Shown piece by piece: positions 1 to 6,629 of a stretch of DNA of 12,242 nt (position 1 is its first letter; each line of letters starts with the position of its first letter). The notes beneath the pieces are model-generated. The model was given only the letters and a program-made list of their open reading frames with translations. It had not been told where the DNA came from and made no database searches. This DNA comes from BRH-c25 sp041690515 (GTDB taxonomy: Bacteria > Bacillota > Clostridia > Lutisporales > Lutisporaceae). The stretch is taken from NCBI GenBank assembly GCA_041690515.1, contig JAWLHF010000098.1, positions 1 to 12,242 on the forward strand, in the 5' to 3' direction. The translations under genes were made by a program, and so were the position numbers.

Positions 1-215
1 AGCTCATCCCCGTCGCCGATTTCTATATATGTGAAATTCTCTTTATAGTAATGATTCATAGCGGCAAAATAGAGATTCTGGTTCTTGGAAAAATCATCAG
101 CCCAGCTTCCGTCCCCTCTATGGCAGTCACTCATTAATACCATCCTGGAGTTGTCATCAAAAGGTATTCCTTCAGCTTTATCAAAAACCTCATATATGCG
201 TTTCAGTTCATCCAT
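1..215 (-). CDS. Calcineurin-like metallophosphoesterase, N-terminal part (cut by window edge)
   Basis: This open frame begins at an ATG at 215 and runs off the left edge after 71 full codons. The family comprises metal-dependent phosphoesterases with two metal ions in the active site. The visible part holds the first metal motif, SDCHRGDG (D30, H32), and the second, GDGDEL (G67-D68), spaced as in the family. Between them lies a stretch typical of the clostridial members (DDFSKNQNLYFAAMNHYY). The remaining motifs (GNH, H, GHTH) would lie outside the window, so activity and substrate cannot be judged. G-rich sequence (GAGGTGGGG) just upstream can serve as ribosome binding site. It follows the DUF4474 gene on the same strand but is separated from it by a hairpin, so it is probably its own transcript. 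Family call is firm; function is open. Confidence 0.85.
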   Translation of the reverse strand, partial: MDELKRIYEVFDKAEGIPFDDNSRMVLMSDCHRGDGSWADDFSKNQNLYFAAMNHYYKENFTYIEIGDGDE

Positions 216-342
216 ATTAGACCCCACCTCACTGGAGCACTGACCCCTTTTATATTCAATATATTCTGTAAAGGCAGGAATTGAAGCTCATCTATAATGC
301 TTGAATCAAATTCCTGTGAAAGCTATTGAAAACATAAACTAT
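216..342 (-). promoter_or_regulatory. Leader of the metallophosphoesterase gene
   Basis: This gap holds no gene. It contains an inverted repeat with arms CAGGAATT (275-282) and AATTCCTG (309-316), plus an inner AAGC/GCTT pairing (284-287 with 299-302). An AT-rich stretch on the minus strand (TTTACAG, then TATAAA about 12 bases further on) could include a -10 element, but no well-spaced -35 is visible. It probably carries the promoter of the phosphoesterase; the repeat could be a leader hairpin. Low confidence in any specific site. Confidence 0.3.
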
Positions 343-397
343 AGAGCAGCGGTATGAATAATGGATGATCTTATTCCATTATTTATACCGCTGCTCT
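343..397 (-). terminator. Hairpin terminator after the DUF4474 gene
   Basis: Two 23-base arms (343-365 and 375-397) pair with a single mismatch, which is a G-U pair in one orientation, around a 9-base loop. The hairpin starts 50 bases after the DUF4474 stop codon. The tail in the minus direction is only moderately U-rich (ATAGTTTATGTTTTC). The plus-direction tail also has TCTTTT, but no plus-strand gene ends here. It most likely ends the DUF4474 transcript. Confidence 0.65.
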
Positions 398-446
398 AAC
401 TCTTTTGCCAACCTCGATCAAGAATCGAACTAATGCAATAAGAAAG

Positions 447-1406
447 TTAGTCCAGATAATCCTTGATCTTATCAAATGCCTTGAACAGCTTTCTGGTCTT
501 ACCTATTTCAAGAAGGGCATCATATACTTCCGGTGCCAGCTCCCTGATTGCATTCATCTTTTCCGGGAAACTGTCGTAGTCCCGGGTGATCTCCTGATAC
601 TTGTCACAGAGTATTTCATTCTTCCTCTGTATCAGCCAGTCTGTTTCCGGTATACGTGTTAAAGGCTGTGATGTACGGGGTTCATCAAATACCAGTCCTA
701 CGATATTTCCGTCAATAAGCAGCTCTTTTTCCTTGTATCCCGCTTTCTTCAATCCCTCTACAAACGCATTTCTCATACTTGTGTTTTTTAAAGCTATTGT
801 TGCGTACATAGTAAGCTCTGAGGGCTCAGAGAATTCACCCAGTTTAAAGCCTGTCAGCCACCAGTGCTTATCTCTTCTATGGATCAGTGCCCTGCCGTTT
901 TTCGCCAGTATAAAGGACATGTACAGCAGCTCATCATTGCCTGCACTATGAAAGAATGTACCACTGAAATATCCCGGTATGTCAATATCAGGCCCTTCGG
1001 TATTGTAGACACCTATCTCTCCACCGGTGGTCATGCCGTACTGTCCTTTCCATAATTCAATCAACCATCTTTTGTCCTCATATTCAAAATATATCGGTTC
1101 ACAGTCCATTATCATATTAAGCGGCGCCGAAGCTTCATCATATAAGCGGCAATATCCCATTTTCCTCTGCCATGGATCCAAATTGGAATAAAACATATCC
1201 TGCACAGGATCATAAGAATAACCGGCTTCTTCTATCAATTCATAAAGCTCGTCACTGTCCGCTTTTCCCTTCACTCTGCGAGTTGATTGCCATTTCTTTA
1301 TCCTTTCGTATATACTGGGCGCAAAGAGCGCTGCGATGGTTAAGGCAGAAACCAGTATAATTAATATCCAGGGGTAAAAACTAATGCCTCCCAAAAACTG
1401 TGTCAT
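447..1406 (-). CDS. Membrane-anchored DUF4474 protein
   Basis: The protein has one N-terminal membrane segment (roughly residues 8-27, FYPWILIILVSALTIAALF), then a basic stretch, then a soluble domain I recognise as DUF4474. The most characteristic part runs from about residue 61 to 140 and includes YDPVQDMFYSNLDPWQRKMG, CRLYDEASAPLN, DCEPIYFEY and GQYGMTTGGEIGVYNTE. No catalytic function is established for this family. A GTG at 1415 would add three residues, but the Shine-Dalgarno GGAG overlaps that codon and sits 8 bases before the ATG at 1406, so I use the ATG, giving 319 aa. The gene stands between two strong hairpins, so it is probably transcribed alone and not part of the sugar operon. 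The topology suggests most of the protein is cytoplasmic, because the segment is followed by positive charges (inference). Confidence 0.85.
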   Translation of the reverse strand: MTQFLGGISFYPWILIILVSALTIAALFAPSIYERIKKWQSTRRVKGKADSDELYELIEEAGYSYDPVQDMFYSNLDPWQRKMGYCRLYDEASAPLNMIMDCEPIYFEYEDKRWLIELWKGQYGMTTGGEIGVYNTEGPDIDIPGYFSGTFFHSAGNDELLYMSFILAKNGRALIHRRDKHWWLTGFKLGEFSEPSELTMYATIALKNTSMRNAFVEGLKKAGYKEKELLIDGNIVGLVFDEPRTSQPLTRIPETDWLIQRKNEILCDKYQEITRDYDSFPEKMNAIRELAPEVYDALLEIGKTRKLFKAFDKIKDYLD

Positions 1407-1481
1407 AAGAACCACTCCAATAATTATTCTACTGCATAATATTCTGTATTGATTGTTATGGTGACAGGCTTAGGTTCATTA
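1407..1481 (-). promoter_or_regulatory. Short region upstream of the DUF4474 gene
   Basis: After the operon terminator only about 75 bases remain before the DUF4474 start, so its promoter should lie here. On the minus strand there are two possible -10 elements, TATTAT and TAGAAT, but the matching -35 positions are poor (TCACCA for the first). GGAG 8 bases before the ATG is a good ribosome binding site. The exact promoter is not resolved. Confidence 0.3.
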
Positions 1482-1537
1482 GGAATAAATAAAACACCTC
1501 CCGATTCCTTTGAACCAGGAGGTGTTTTATTTATTCC
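1482..1537 (-). terminator. Strong terminator of the sugar operon
   Basis: A perfect 20-bp inverted repeat, GGAATAAATAAAACACCTCC (1482-1501) and its complement at 1518-1537, encloses a 16-base loop. In the minus direction the GC-rich core ACACCTCC/GGAGGTGT is followed by TTTTATTTATTCC, the pattern of a Rho-independent terminator. It begins 6 bases after the stop codon of the binding-protein gene and so closes the transporter operon. The arrangement is nearly symmetrical and might also work in the other direction. Confidence 0.9.
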
Positions 1538-1543
1538 TGCTTT

Positions 1544-2488
1544 TTATCTCAGAATAGCCACACCTGTATCAATAACAGCAGGGCCGGTGCTTAAATCGTT
1601 TAATGCCGCATATGCCTGAGCAACTCCCAGATATCCCATAGTAAATGGGTTCTGTGCCATTGCAGCCTTTAGGCTCCCATCCTTAAGCAATCCCAGAATT
1701 GCATCTGATTTGTCAAAGCCTATGCCGATTATACTCTTACCTGAAGCTTTTATTGCATTACCGACTCCTACGGTTGAGCCTTCATTGGTCCCATATAATC
1801 CTACAAGATCCTCGTTTCCTGCAATGAAGCCATATGCAGCCTCCTGTGAAGCAGCTGCATCCCCATCCTTGTACTCAGTTGTCAGGATTGTGTAGCCGGC
1901 AGCCTCAACAACGCCTCTAAAGCCGTTTTCCCTATCCATTGTAGAATTTGTTGCTGTATTTACACTGATGATACCTATTTTTCCGCTTGTTTTACCGGAG
2001 GCTTTCAATTCTTCTACCATTGTCTGACCTGCAAGTGCTCCGGCTTGATAATTATTAGTTGATAAGGTTGCAATAGCCGGTTCGTCTGCTGCAGAGTCAA
2101 CATAGATGATTTTTACACCCTTTGCTTTTGCATTTTTCACTGCTTCTGAAATAGCTTTCGGATCATTAGCTGCAAGCAGGATAAGATCCGCTTTATCTGC
2201 AACTGCATTATTAACAGCTTCTATCTGTTTAGCATTATCCTTTACATCCGGTGCATCCCATTTGTAATTAAGGCCTAGGGCATCAGCCATGGCTTTTGCA
2301 CCTGCATCGACAGTGACCCAGTGTTGGTCCATCTTATCCATTGTAATCAGGTAAACAGTTTTTGCCGGTGCTGAAATTTCAGCTGCTTCAGGAGTTGTCG
2401 CTGCAGCCGGTGTTTCTACTTCAGGTGCACATGCGGTGAAAGCAAACCCTAGTGTTAAGATCAGTAGAAACGCTAGAATCCTTTTCAT
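1544..2488 (-). CDS. RbsB-type sugar-binding lipoprotein of an ABC transporter
   Basis: This is a periplasmic-binding-protein-like receptor (Peripla_BP_4/RbsB type) that would sit on the outer face of the membrane and hand sugar to the permease. A lipoprotein signal is clear: KR, a hydrophobic stretch, then FTAC with the lipidated Cys at residue 19, followed by an Ala/Pro/Thr/Glu-rich linker. The mature part begins KTVYLITMDKMDQHW. Likely sugar contacts by analogy with RbsB are ANDP, VDSAADEP, MDRENGFR, GTNEG, GFDKSD and AQNPF; the aromatic pair of RbsB is replaced by HW. The specificity therefore need not be ribose. A GTG at 2497 would add three residues, but AGGAG lies 8 bases before the ATG at 2488 and is too close to the GTG, so I chose the ATG (314 aa). 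It is the last gene of the transporter set, 67 bases after the permease gene. Confidence 0.9.
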   Translation of the reverse strand: MKRILAFLLILTLGFAFTACAPEVETPAAATTPEAAEISAPAKTVYLITMDKMDQHWVTVDAGAKAMADALGLNYKWDAPDVKDNAKQIEAVNNAVADKADLILLAANDPKAISEAVKNAKAKGVKIIYVDSAADEPAIATLSTNNYQAGALAGQTMVEELKASGKTSGKIGIISVNTATNSTMDRENGFRGVVEAAGYTILTTEYKDGDAAASQEAAYGFIAGNEDLVGLYGTNEGSTVGVGNAIKASGKSIIGIGFDKSDAILGLLKDGSLKAAMAQNPFTMGYLGVAQAYAALNDLSTGPAVIDTGVAILR

Positions 2489-2519
2489 ATTCTCCACTCC
2501 TCTTATTTTTATTTTTTAT

Positions 2520-2544
2520 CCACGGTGAACGCGTTACACCATGG
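2520..2544. repeat. 25-bp near-palindrome between permease and binding-protein genes
   Basis: Arms CCACGGTG (2520-2527) and CACCATGG (2537-2544) differ from perfect pairing at one position, which is G-U in one RNA strand. The centre contains AACGCGTT, itself a palindrome. It lies in the 67-base gap before the binding-protein gene and upstream of its ribosome binding site. It could be an RNA processing or stabilising hairpin that raises expression of the binding protein over the permease, or a protein-binding site. There is no U-rich tail in the direction of transcription, so it is not a terminator. Confidence 0.5.
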
Positions 2545-2555
2545 CAAAAATCAAC

Positions 2556-3578
2556 CTACTTGCTTTTCAAAGCCTTTCTGAAATCAAACTTACCACTTCT
2601 TGCTACTCTGTCAATCAGTACGGATATGATTACTACAACGCCGATAACCAGATTCCTAAGGGCTAATGGTGCCCCGGCAAACTGAAGACCATTGTTCAGA
2701 ACACCCCATATAAATGAACCTATCACAGTGCCAAACAGAAGGCCTTGCCCTCCCATGGTGCTTACACCTCCAATGACCGATGCTGCAACAGCATTCAATT
2801 CATATGATGTACCGGCACTCATGGTTCCCATTCCGCTTTGGGCTGTAAGCATCAGTCCTACTATACCTGCAAGGAATGCACTGAAAATGTATACTTTTGT
2901 TTCTGCAAGAATGACATTGACCCCTGAGAGCTTTGCTGCTTCATAGTTGCTTCCTATGGCATAGGTGTGTCTCCCTGTCCTTGTTCTTGAAAGTATAAAG
3001 TTGAATATTATGAATAATATCAGTCCTATCCATATAGGATTGTACAGACCGAAGGTATCGCCGTAATAGAAAAGATCCTTGAAGGCTTTTGCAGCCTCAG
3101 GTATGCCGTCAGTATTCATGTTGCCGTTGGATAACTGAGCTATGCCTCGCGCAATTATCATTGTTCCCAAGGTTGCAATAAAAGCAGGGAGCTTTGTCCT
3201 GGATACCAGAAAGCCATTTATAAGTCCGACAGCACAGCAGGCAGCGATAGTTATAAAAGCTGCCAGCCAGGGATTCATATGTCCGGTGGTCATCAACGTT
3301 GCTGATATCATACTTGACATGCCTGCAACAGAGCCTATTGACAGGTCTATACCCCCTGTAATCAGTACAAAGGATTGCCCCATACCGATAATCATGATGG
3401 GGACGACCTGTCGCAGGAGGTTTGTCATATTATCTTTGGAAAAGAACAATGGATTGATGATGCCGAATACAATAGTCATAATTATTAGTGCAACCGATAC
3501 GGAAATTACCTGTCCCATTCCCCTTATTGATACCGTTTGTCTCAATAAGCCATTGAAATTGTATTCTCTTTTCTGCAT
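2556..3578 (-). CDS. RbsC-type sugar ABC transporter permease
   Basis: This is an integral membrane permease of the branched-chain/ribose type (BPD_transp_2), 340 aa, which is normal for the family. It would act as a dimer bound by the double ATPase inside and the lipoprotein outside. Many hydrophobic segments are visible, starting near residues 22-42 and 57-74. The family signature GGIDLSIGSV lies at 75-84. Cytoplasmic loop motifs follow: AIGSNYEAAKLSGV (207-220), and TSYELNAVAASVIGG (257-271) with GVSTMGGQG just after. AGGAG sits 7 bases before the ATG. It starts 39 bases after the ATPase gene and belongs to the same operon. Family assignment is firm; the transported sugar is inferred only from neighbouring catabolic genes. 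Confidence 0.93.
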   Translation of the reverse strand: MQKREYNFNGLLRQTVSIRGMGQVISVSVALIIMTIVFGIINPLFFSKDNMTNLLRQVVPIMIIGMGQSFVLITGGIDLSIGSVAGMSSMISATLMTTGHMNPWLAAFITIAACCAVGLINGFLVSRTKLPAFIATLGTMIIARGIAQLSNGNMNTDGIPEAAKAFKDLFYYGDTFGLYNPIWIGLILFIIFNFILSRTRTGRHTYAIGSNYEAAKLSGVNVILAETKVYIFSAFLAGIVGLMLTAQSGMGTMSAGTSYELNAVAASVIGGVSTMGGQGLLFGTVIGSFIWGVLNNGLQFAGAPLALRNLVIGVVVIISVLIDRVARSGKFDFRKALKSK

Positions 3579-3617
3579 GACTTTTCTCCTTTATTCTTAA
3601 ATATAAAGTGATTTCCT

Positions 3618-5114
3618 TTAATGATTGTACTTGGTAGCACAGCGCAGAATCTCGTCCTGGGTGGCTTCTCTGGAAATTAGGTCCCCTGTAATCCTTCCAT
3701 TACACATGACCAGGATCCTGTCACTCATGCCCATGACTTCAGGCATCTCCGAAGATACGAATATCACACCTATTCCCTGCCTCTTAAGGTCATTCATTAT
3801 GTTATATATCTCTACCTTTGCCGCCACATCAATACCTCGTGTAGGCTCATCGAATATCACCACTTCGGCATTTCTCACCAGCCATTTTCCTACAACTATC
3901 TTCTGTTGATTCCCCCCAGAGAGGTTATTCACCAACTGCTCCTGAGACGGCGTCTTTATCTTGAGCTTATCTATAGCACTCTCGGCTAATCTGTTTTCTT
4001 TATTTCTGCTCACTATTCCCGCCTTATTGCATATACGGTCGAGATTTGCAAGTCCGATGTTTTCACGGATTGAAAGCTTTGTGCACAGTCCTTCCTTTTT
4101 CCTGTCTTCCGGTCCCAGAACAATACCCTCCATGATAGCATCTCTGGGAGTCCTTATATTTAGCTTTCTCCCCTTAAGTCGTATCTCACCGCCAGTTATA
4201 CTCTCTGCTCCGAAAAGAGCCCTTACCAGTTCAGTCCTGCCCGCCCCTATGAGACCGGCAAGCCCTATTATCTCCCCCTGGTATAGATCAAAACTGACAT
4301 CATTCACAATACCTGAACACAGATTCTTTACTTCCAGTATCTTGCTTCCCTTTTGGCATTCCACTGCAGGGAACTTTTCTTTTATTTCTCTGCCTACCAT
4401 GTAGGATATAATCTCATTAAGGTCAGTATCCTTAAAATCCTTCGTGACTATATGCCTGCCATCCCTGAATATTGATACGCAGTCGGCAATGTGCTCCAGT
4501 TCCTCCAGCCTGTGTGATATATACACTATTGCACAGCCATTGCTCTTTAAGGTCCTGATGATATCGAACAATTCCGATATTTCTCTCTCGGTCAATGCAG
4601 ATGTAGGTTCATCCATTATAAGTATTCTTGCATTGGTTGACAATGCCTTGGCTATTTCGACCATTTGCTGTTTTGATACAGGCAGCTTCCTGAGCACTGT
4701 ATCAGGTTCTATTCCAATTTTCAGCTTATTCAGGATTTCTTTTGCATCTCTGTTCATTTCCTTCTGGCAGACACAGCCAAGCTTGCTTATTTCCCTTCCC
4801 AGAAAGATGTTCTCTGCAACCGTCAAATCCTGACACATATTCAACTCCTGATGAATAATAGCTATTCCAAGCTCCTGTGCTTTTTTCGGAGTCAGATCCC
4901 CCACACTGTCACCATTCAGCAGATATTCGCCTTCATCCCGGTTATATATCCCGCTTATGATCTTCATCAATGTGGATTTTCCGGCACCATTTTCTCCTAC
5001 AAGAGCATGTACCTCACCGGCCTTCAGAAAGAATGATACCTTATCCAGTGCTCTGACACCGGGAAATACTTTACTGATTCCCCTTAATTCTATTAAATGC
5101 TCCGGCACATGCAT
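3618..5114 (-). CDS. RbsA-type double ATPase of a sugar ABC transporter
   Basis: This cytoplasmic ATPase powers sugar import and has two fused nucleotide-binding halves. Half one has Walker A GENGAGKST (40-48), Q-loop HQELN (88-92), Walker B ILIMDEP (D168, E169) and the H-loop histidine in SHR (H201). Its signature is the unusual LPVSKQQM rather than LS-type. Half two has the lysine-less Walker A AGLIGAGRTE (286-295) normal for RbsA, PEDRKKEGL (335-343), signature LSGGNQQK (398-405) and Walker B FDEP (D422, E423). Length 498 aa fits the family. The ATG at 5114 directly abuts a GGGGGG ribosome binding site; the in-frame GTG at 5108 has better spacing of about 6 bases and may be the true start (496 aa). 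It follows the pseudo-ATPase by 113 bases that hold a likely internal control region. Confidence 0.93.
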   Translation of the reverse strand: MHVPEHLIELRGISKVFPGVRALDKVSFFLKAGEVHALVGENGAGKSTLMKIISGIYNRDEGEYLLNGDSVGDLTPKKAQELGIAIIHQELNMCQDLTVAENIFLGREISKLGCVCQKEMNRDAKEILNKLKIGIEPDTVLRKLPVSKQQMVEIAKALSTNARILIMDEPTSALTEREISELFDIIRTLKSNGCAIVYISHRLEELEHIADCVSIFRDGRHIVTKDFKDTDLNEIISYMVGREIKEKFPAVECQKGSKILEVKNLCSGIVNDVSFDLYQGEIIGLAGLIGAGRTELVRALFGAESITGGEIRLKGRKLNIRTPRDAIMEGIVLGPEDRKKEGLCTKLSIRENIGLANLDRICNKAGIVSRNKENRLAESAIDKLKIKTPSQEQLVNNLSGGNQQKIVVGKWLVRNAEVVIFDEPTRGIDVAAKVEIYNIMNDLKRQGIGVIFVSSEMPEVMGMSDRILVMCNGRITGDLISREATQDEILRCATKYNH

Positions 5115-5167
5115 CCCCCCTAAGAAGAGTAAAAAGGATTGAGCTTCAGCAGATAATGCTATCCTTA

Positions 5168-5235
5168 TGCTACTATTCTATCAGAGGGGGGCCTTTGATT
5201 CTAAGGTCATTCTTATGATTATAAGGGTCATTCTT
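5168..5235 (-). promoter_or_regulatory. Candidate internal promoter with 21-bp-spaced direct repeat before the transporter genes
   Basis: On the minus strand the 10-mer AAGAATGACC occurs at 5235-5226 and again at 5214-5205, exactly 21 bp apart; each is followed by TTA, one variable base and AATCA (one copy has an extra C). A -10-like TAGAAT lies at 5180-5175, predicting a start near 5168. The two repeats would then lie at about -67 to -58 and -46 to -37, where AraC-type activators usually bind. The -35 position has no good match, as expected for an activated promoter. The distal copy overlaps the last codons and stop of the pseudo-ATPase gene. The likely binder is the YesN-like regulator of this locus (inference). 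Confidence 0.5.
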
Positions 5236-6625
5236 TGGGTCTTAATATAATTTTTGTCCCAGTGGTATTTATCTCAGAATAATTGGAGGCAAGCACAAGT
5301 ATACCAATGCCCTTCTCCAGAAGCATTCCCATCATCTCTGCGGTGACTTCCCTAAGTTCCACATCAATGGAACTGAAAGGCCTTGTGCAAACGACTACCT
5401 TGGGATTGTAAAGATGCCACTTCATATAGACCAGCTTCTGCTGTTCATGTAACGAAAGCTGATCCGTACGTCTATATAAGGCTCCTTCACTAAAGAAGCT
5501 CTTATAATCCTCAATACAGCTTTTTCTATATTTCCATCTCATCCAGAAATCTCTAATCTTCCTGCTGGATGCAAAGCATAGATTGTCTATCGTCGGAATA
5601 TCCTTAAAAAGCATGGCTTCAACCGGGTTCTCCACAACGAATGCCACATCCTTCTTCACTGATTCCCATGGCCTATGGGTAGAAAACAGCCTGTCCCCTA
5701 CATAAACCTGCCCATTATAAGAGCTTCTCTCCCCGCTCAGTATATTCAATATCTCTTCTATGCAGGACCCGTCATTATCAATGATACTCAAAATCTCCCC
5801 GGAGCGGATCTCAAAGCTCAGTTCCCCCAGCTTGGCCGTTGATACATTTTCAAATTTCAAGGCTATGGTATCTCTTATTTCTATGTCTTTCTTGATTTCA
5901 TGTCTTGGAGTGTAAAAATATGTTCTCAAAACATGGTCATTGATCTGCTCCCCCTTCAAGGTCCATACATTACGCCCGTTTTTCATAACAAACATCCTAT
6001 CGGAAAACTTCTTTAGAATGTCAGGAAAGCTGTCTATCAAAATAAAAGAGATATCACTTGCCTTCAGCCTTTCGACGATATCGATAAGCTGATTCAGTTC
6101 ATAGTCAGACAGATAGCTGGAAAGATCCTTCAGTATTATGATCTTTGCCCCCAAGCCATATGCTTTAGCAATTTCCACCGCAGTCCTTTCAAAATCCGAA
6201 AGCTGGTGAACCAGTTTATTCGGTAGAATATCCAAATCCAGCTCATCCAGAAGTTTTTTTGTCTCTCTGAAGATAACTTTCTTGTCTATCCGATAGCGCC
6301 CGAATTTATCACGAATTACAAAAATGTTGTCTGCTACAGTAAGGTGGTCTATCAGCTTACTGGTTGATTGAATCAGAGAAATCTTATTTTTCCTTATTCC
6401 TATATAATCCTCATATTTTATCGGTGAGTTCTCGTAACAGATTCTGCCCCGTTCCACCTCCACATTCCCGCAGATCAGGTCTATCAGGTGCGTTTTCTCC
6501 AGGGCATTATTAACAAAAACACCTAACAACTCACCCTGGTAAAGATTCAGGAAAAAGTCATTAAGTGCTTTTATTCCTTTTTCTTTTATTGTGACATTCT
6601 CAATACGCAGAATCTCCCTTTTCAT
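5228..6625 (-). CDS. Degenerate RbsA-like double ABC protein (pseudo-ATPase)
   Basis: The 465-aa frame matches RbsA from end to end but lacks its ATP-handling residues. Half one: the Walker A position reads VNNALEKT (38-45; GK changed to EK), the Q-loop Gln is replaced by Ser 87, the signature is LSDFERT, Walker B reads ILKDLSSYL (164-172; Asp to Lys, Glu to Asp) and the H-loop His is Ser (DSF, 198-200). Half two: the Walker A region reads IIDNDGSCIEEI, the signature is LSLHEQQK (390-397) and Walker B reads CTRPFSSID (413-421; Asp-Glu to Thr-Arg). Structural landmarks remain, such as DHLTVADNIF, EIAKAYG and VMKNGR. There are no internal stops and it starts 4 bases after the kinase gene, so it appears selected, not decayed. 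RbsA already supplies both halves of the transporter, so a regulatory role linking transporter and kinase is likely (inference). Confidence 0.85.
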   Translation of the reverse strand: MKREILRIENVTIKEKGIKALNDFFLNLYQGELLGVFVNNALEKTHLIDLICGNVEVERGRICYENSPIKYEDYIGIRKNKISLIQSTSKLIDHLTVADNIFVIRDKFGRYRIDKKVIFRETKKLLDELDLDILPNKLVHQLSDFERTAVEIAKAYGLGAKIIILKDLSSYLSDYELNQLIDIVERLKASDISFILIDSFPDILKKFSDRMFVMKNGRNVWTLKGEQINDHVLRTYFYTPRHEIKKDIEIRDTIALKFENVSTAKLGELSFEIRSGEILSIIDNDGSCIEEILNILSGERSSYNGQVYVGDRLFSTHRPWESVKKDVAFVVENPVEAMLFKDIPTIDNLCFASSRKIRDFWMRWKYRKSCIEDYKSFFSEGALYRRTDQLSLHEQQKLVYMKWHLYNPKVVVCTRPFSSIDVELREVTAEMMGMLLEKGIGILVLASNYSEINTTGTKIILRPKE

Positions 6626-6629
6626 AGAA

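Noticed and set aside
2520..2544. Palindrome as a CcpA (cre) or other LacI-family operator
   Set aside because: The centre of symmetry is GC, while cre and LacI-type sites need a central CG with set flanks; aligning it to the cre consensus leaves several core mismatches.
3142..3600. Long plus-strand open frame opposite the permease gene
   Set aside because: It lies entirely across the clear RbsC-type gene on the other strand, matches no family I know, and is best explained as the antisense reading of a hydrophobic coding sequence. The same holds for the other plus-strand frames opposite real genes.
5218..5223. Perfect TATAAT on the minus strand as a promoter -10
   Set aside because: It falls between the two direct repeat copies, and the -35 position 17 bases upstream reads ATTAAG. 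The TAGAAT at 5180-5175 fits the repeat spacing better, though this one remains possible.
5228..6625. The degenerate ABC protein as a decaying pseudogene
   Set aside because: The frame is uninterrupted for 465 codons, has a start with a ribosome binding site 4 bases after the kinase stop, and keeps many structural residues of the fold, which argues for selection.
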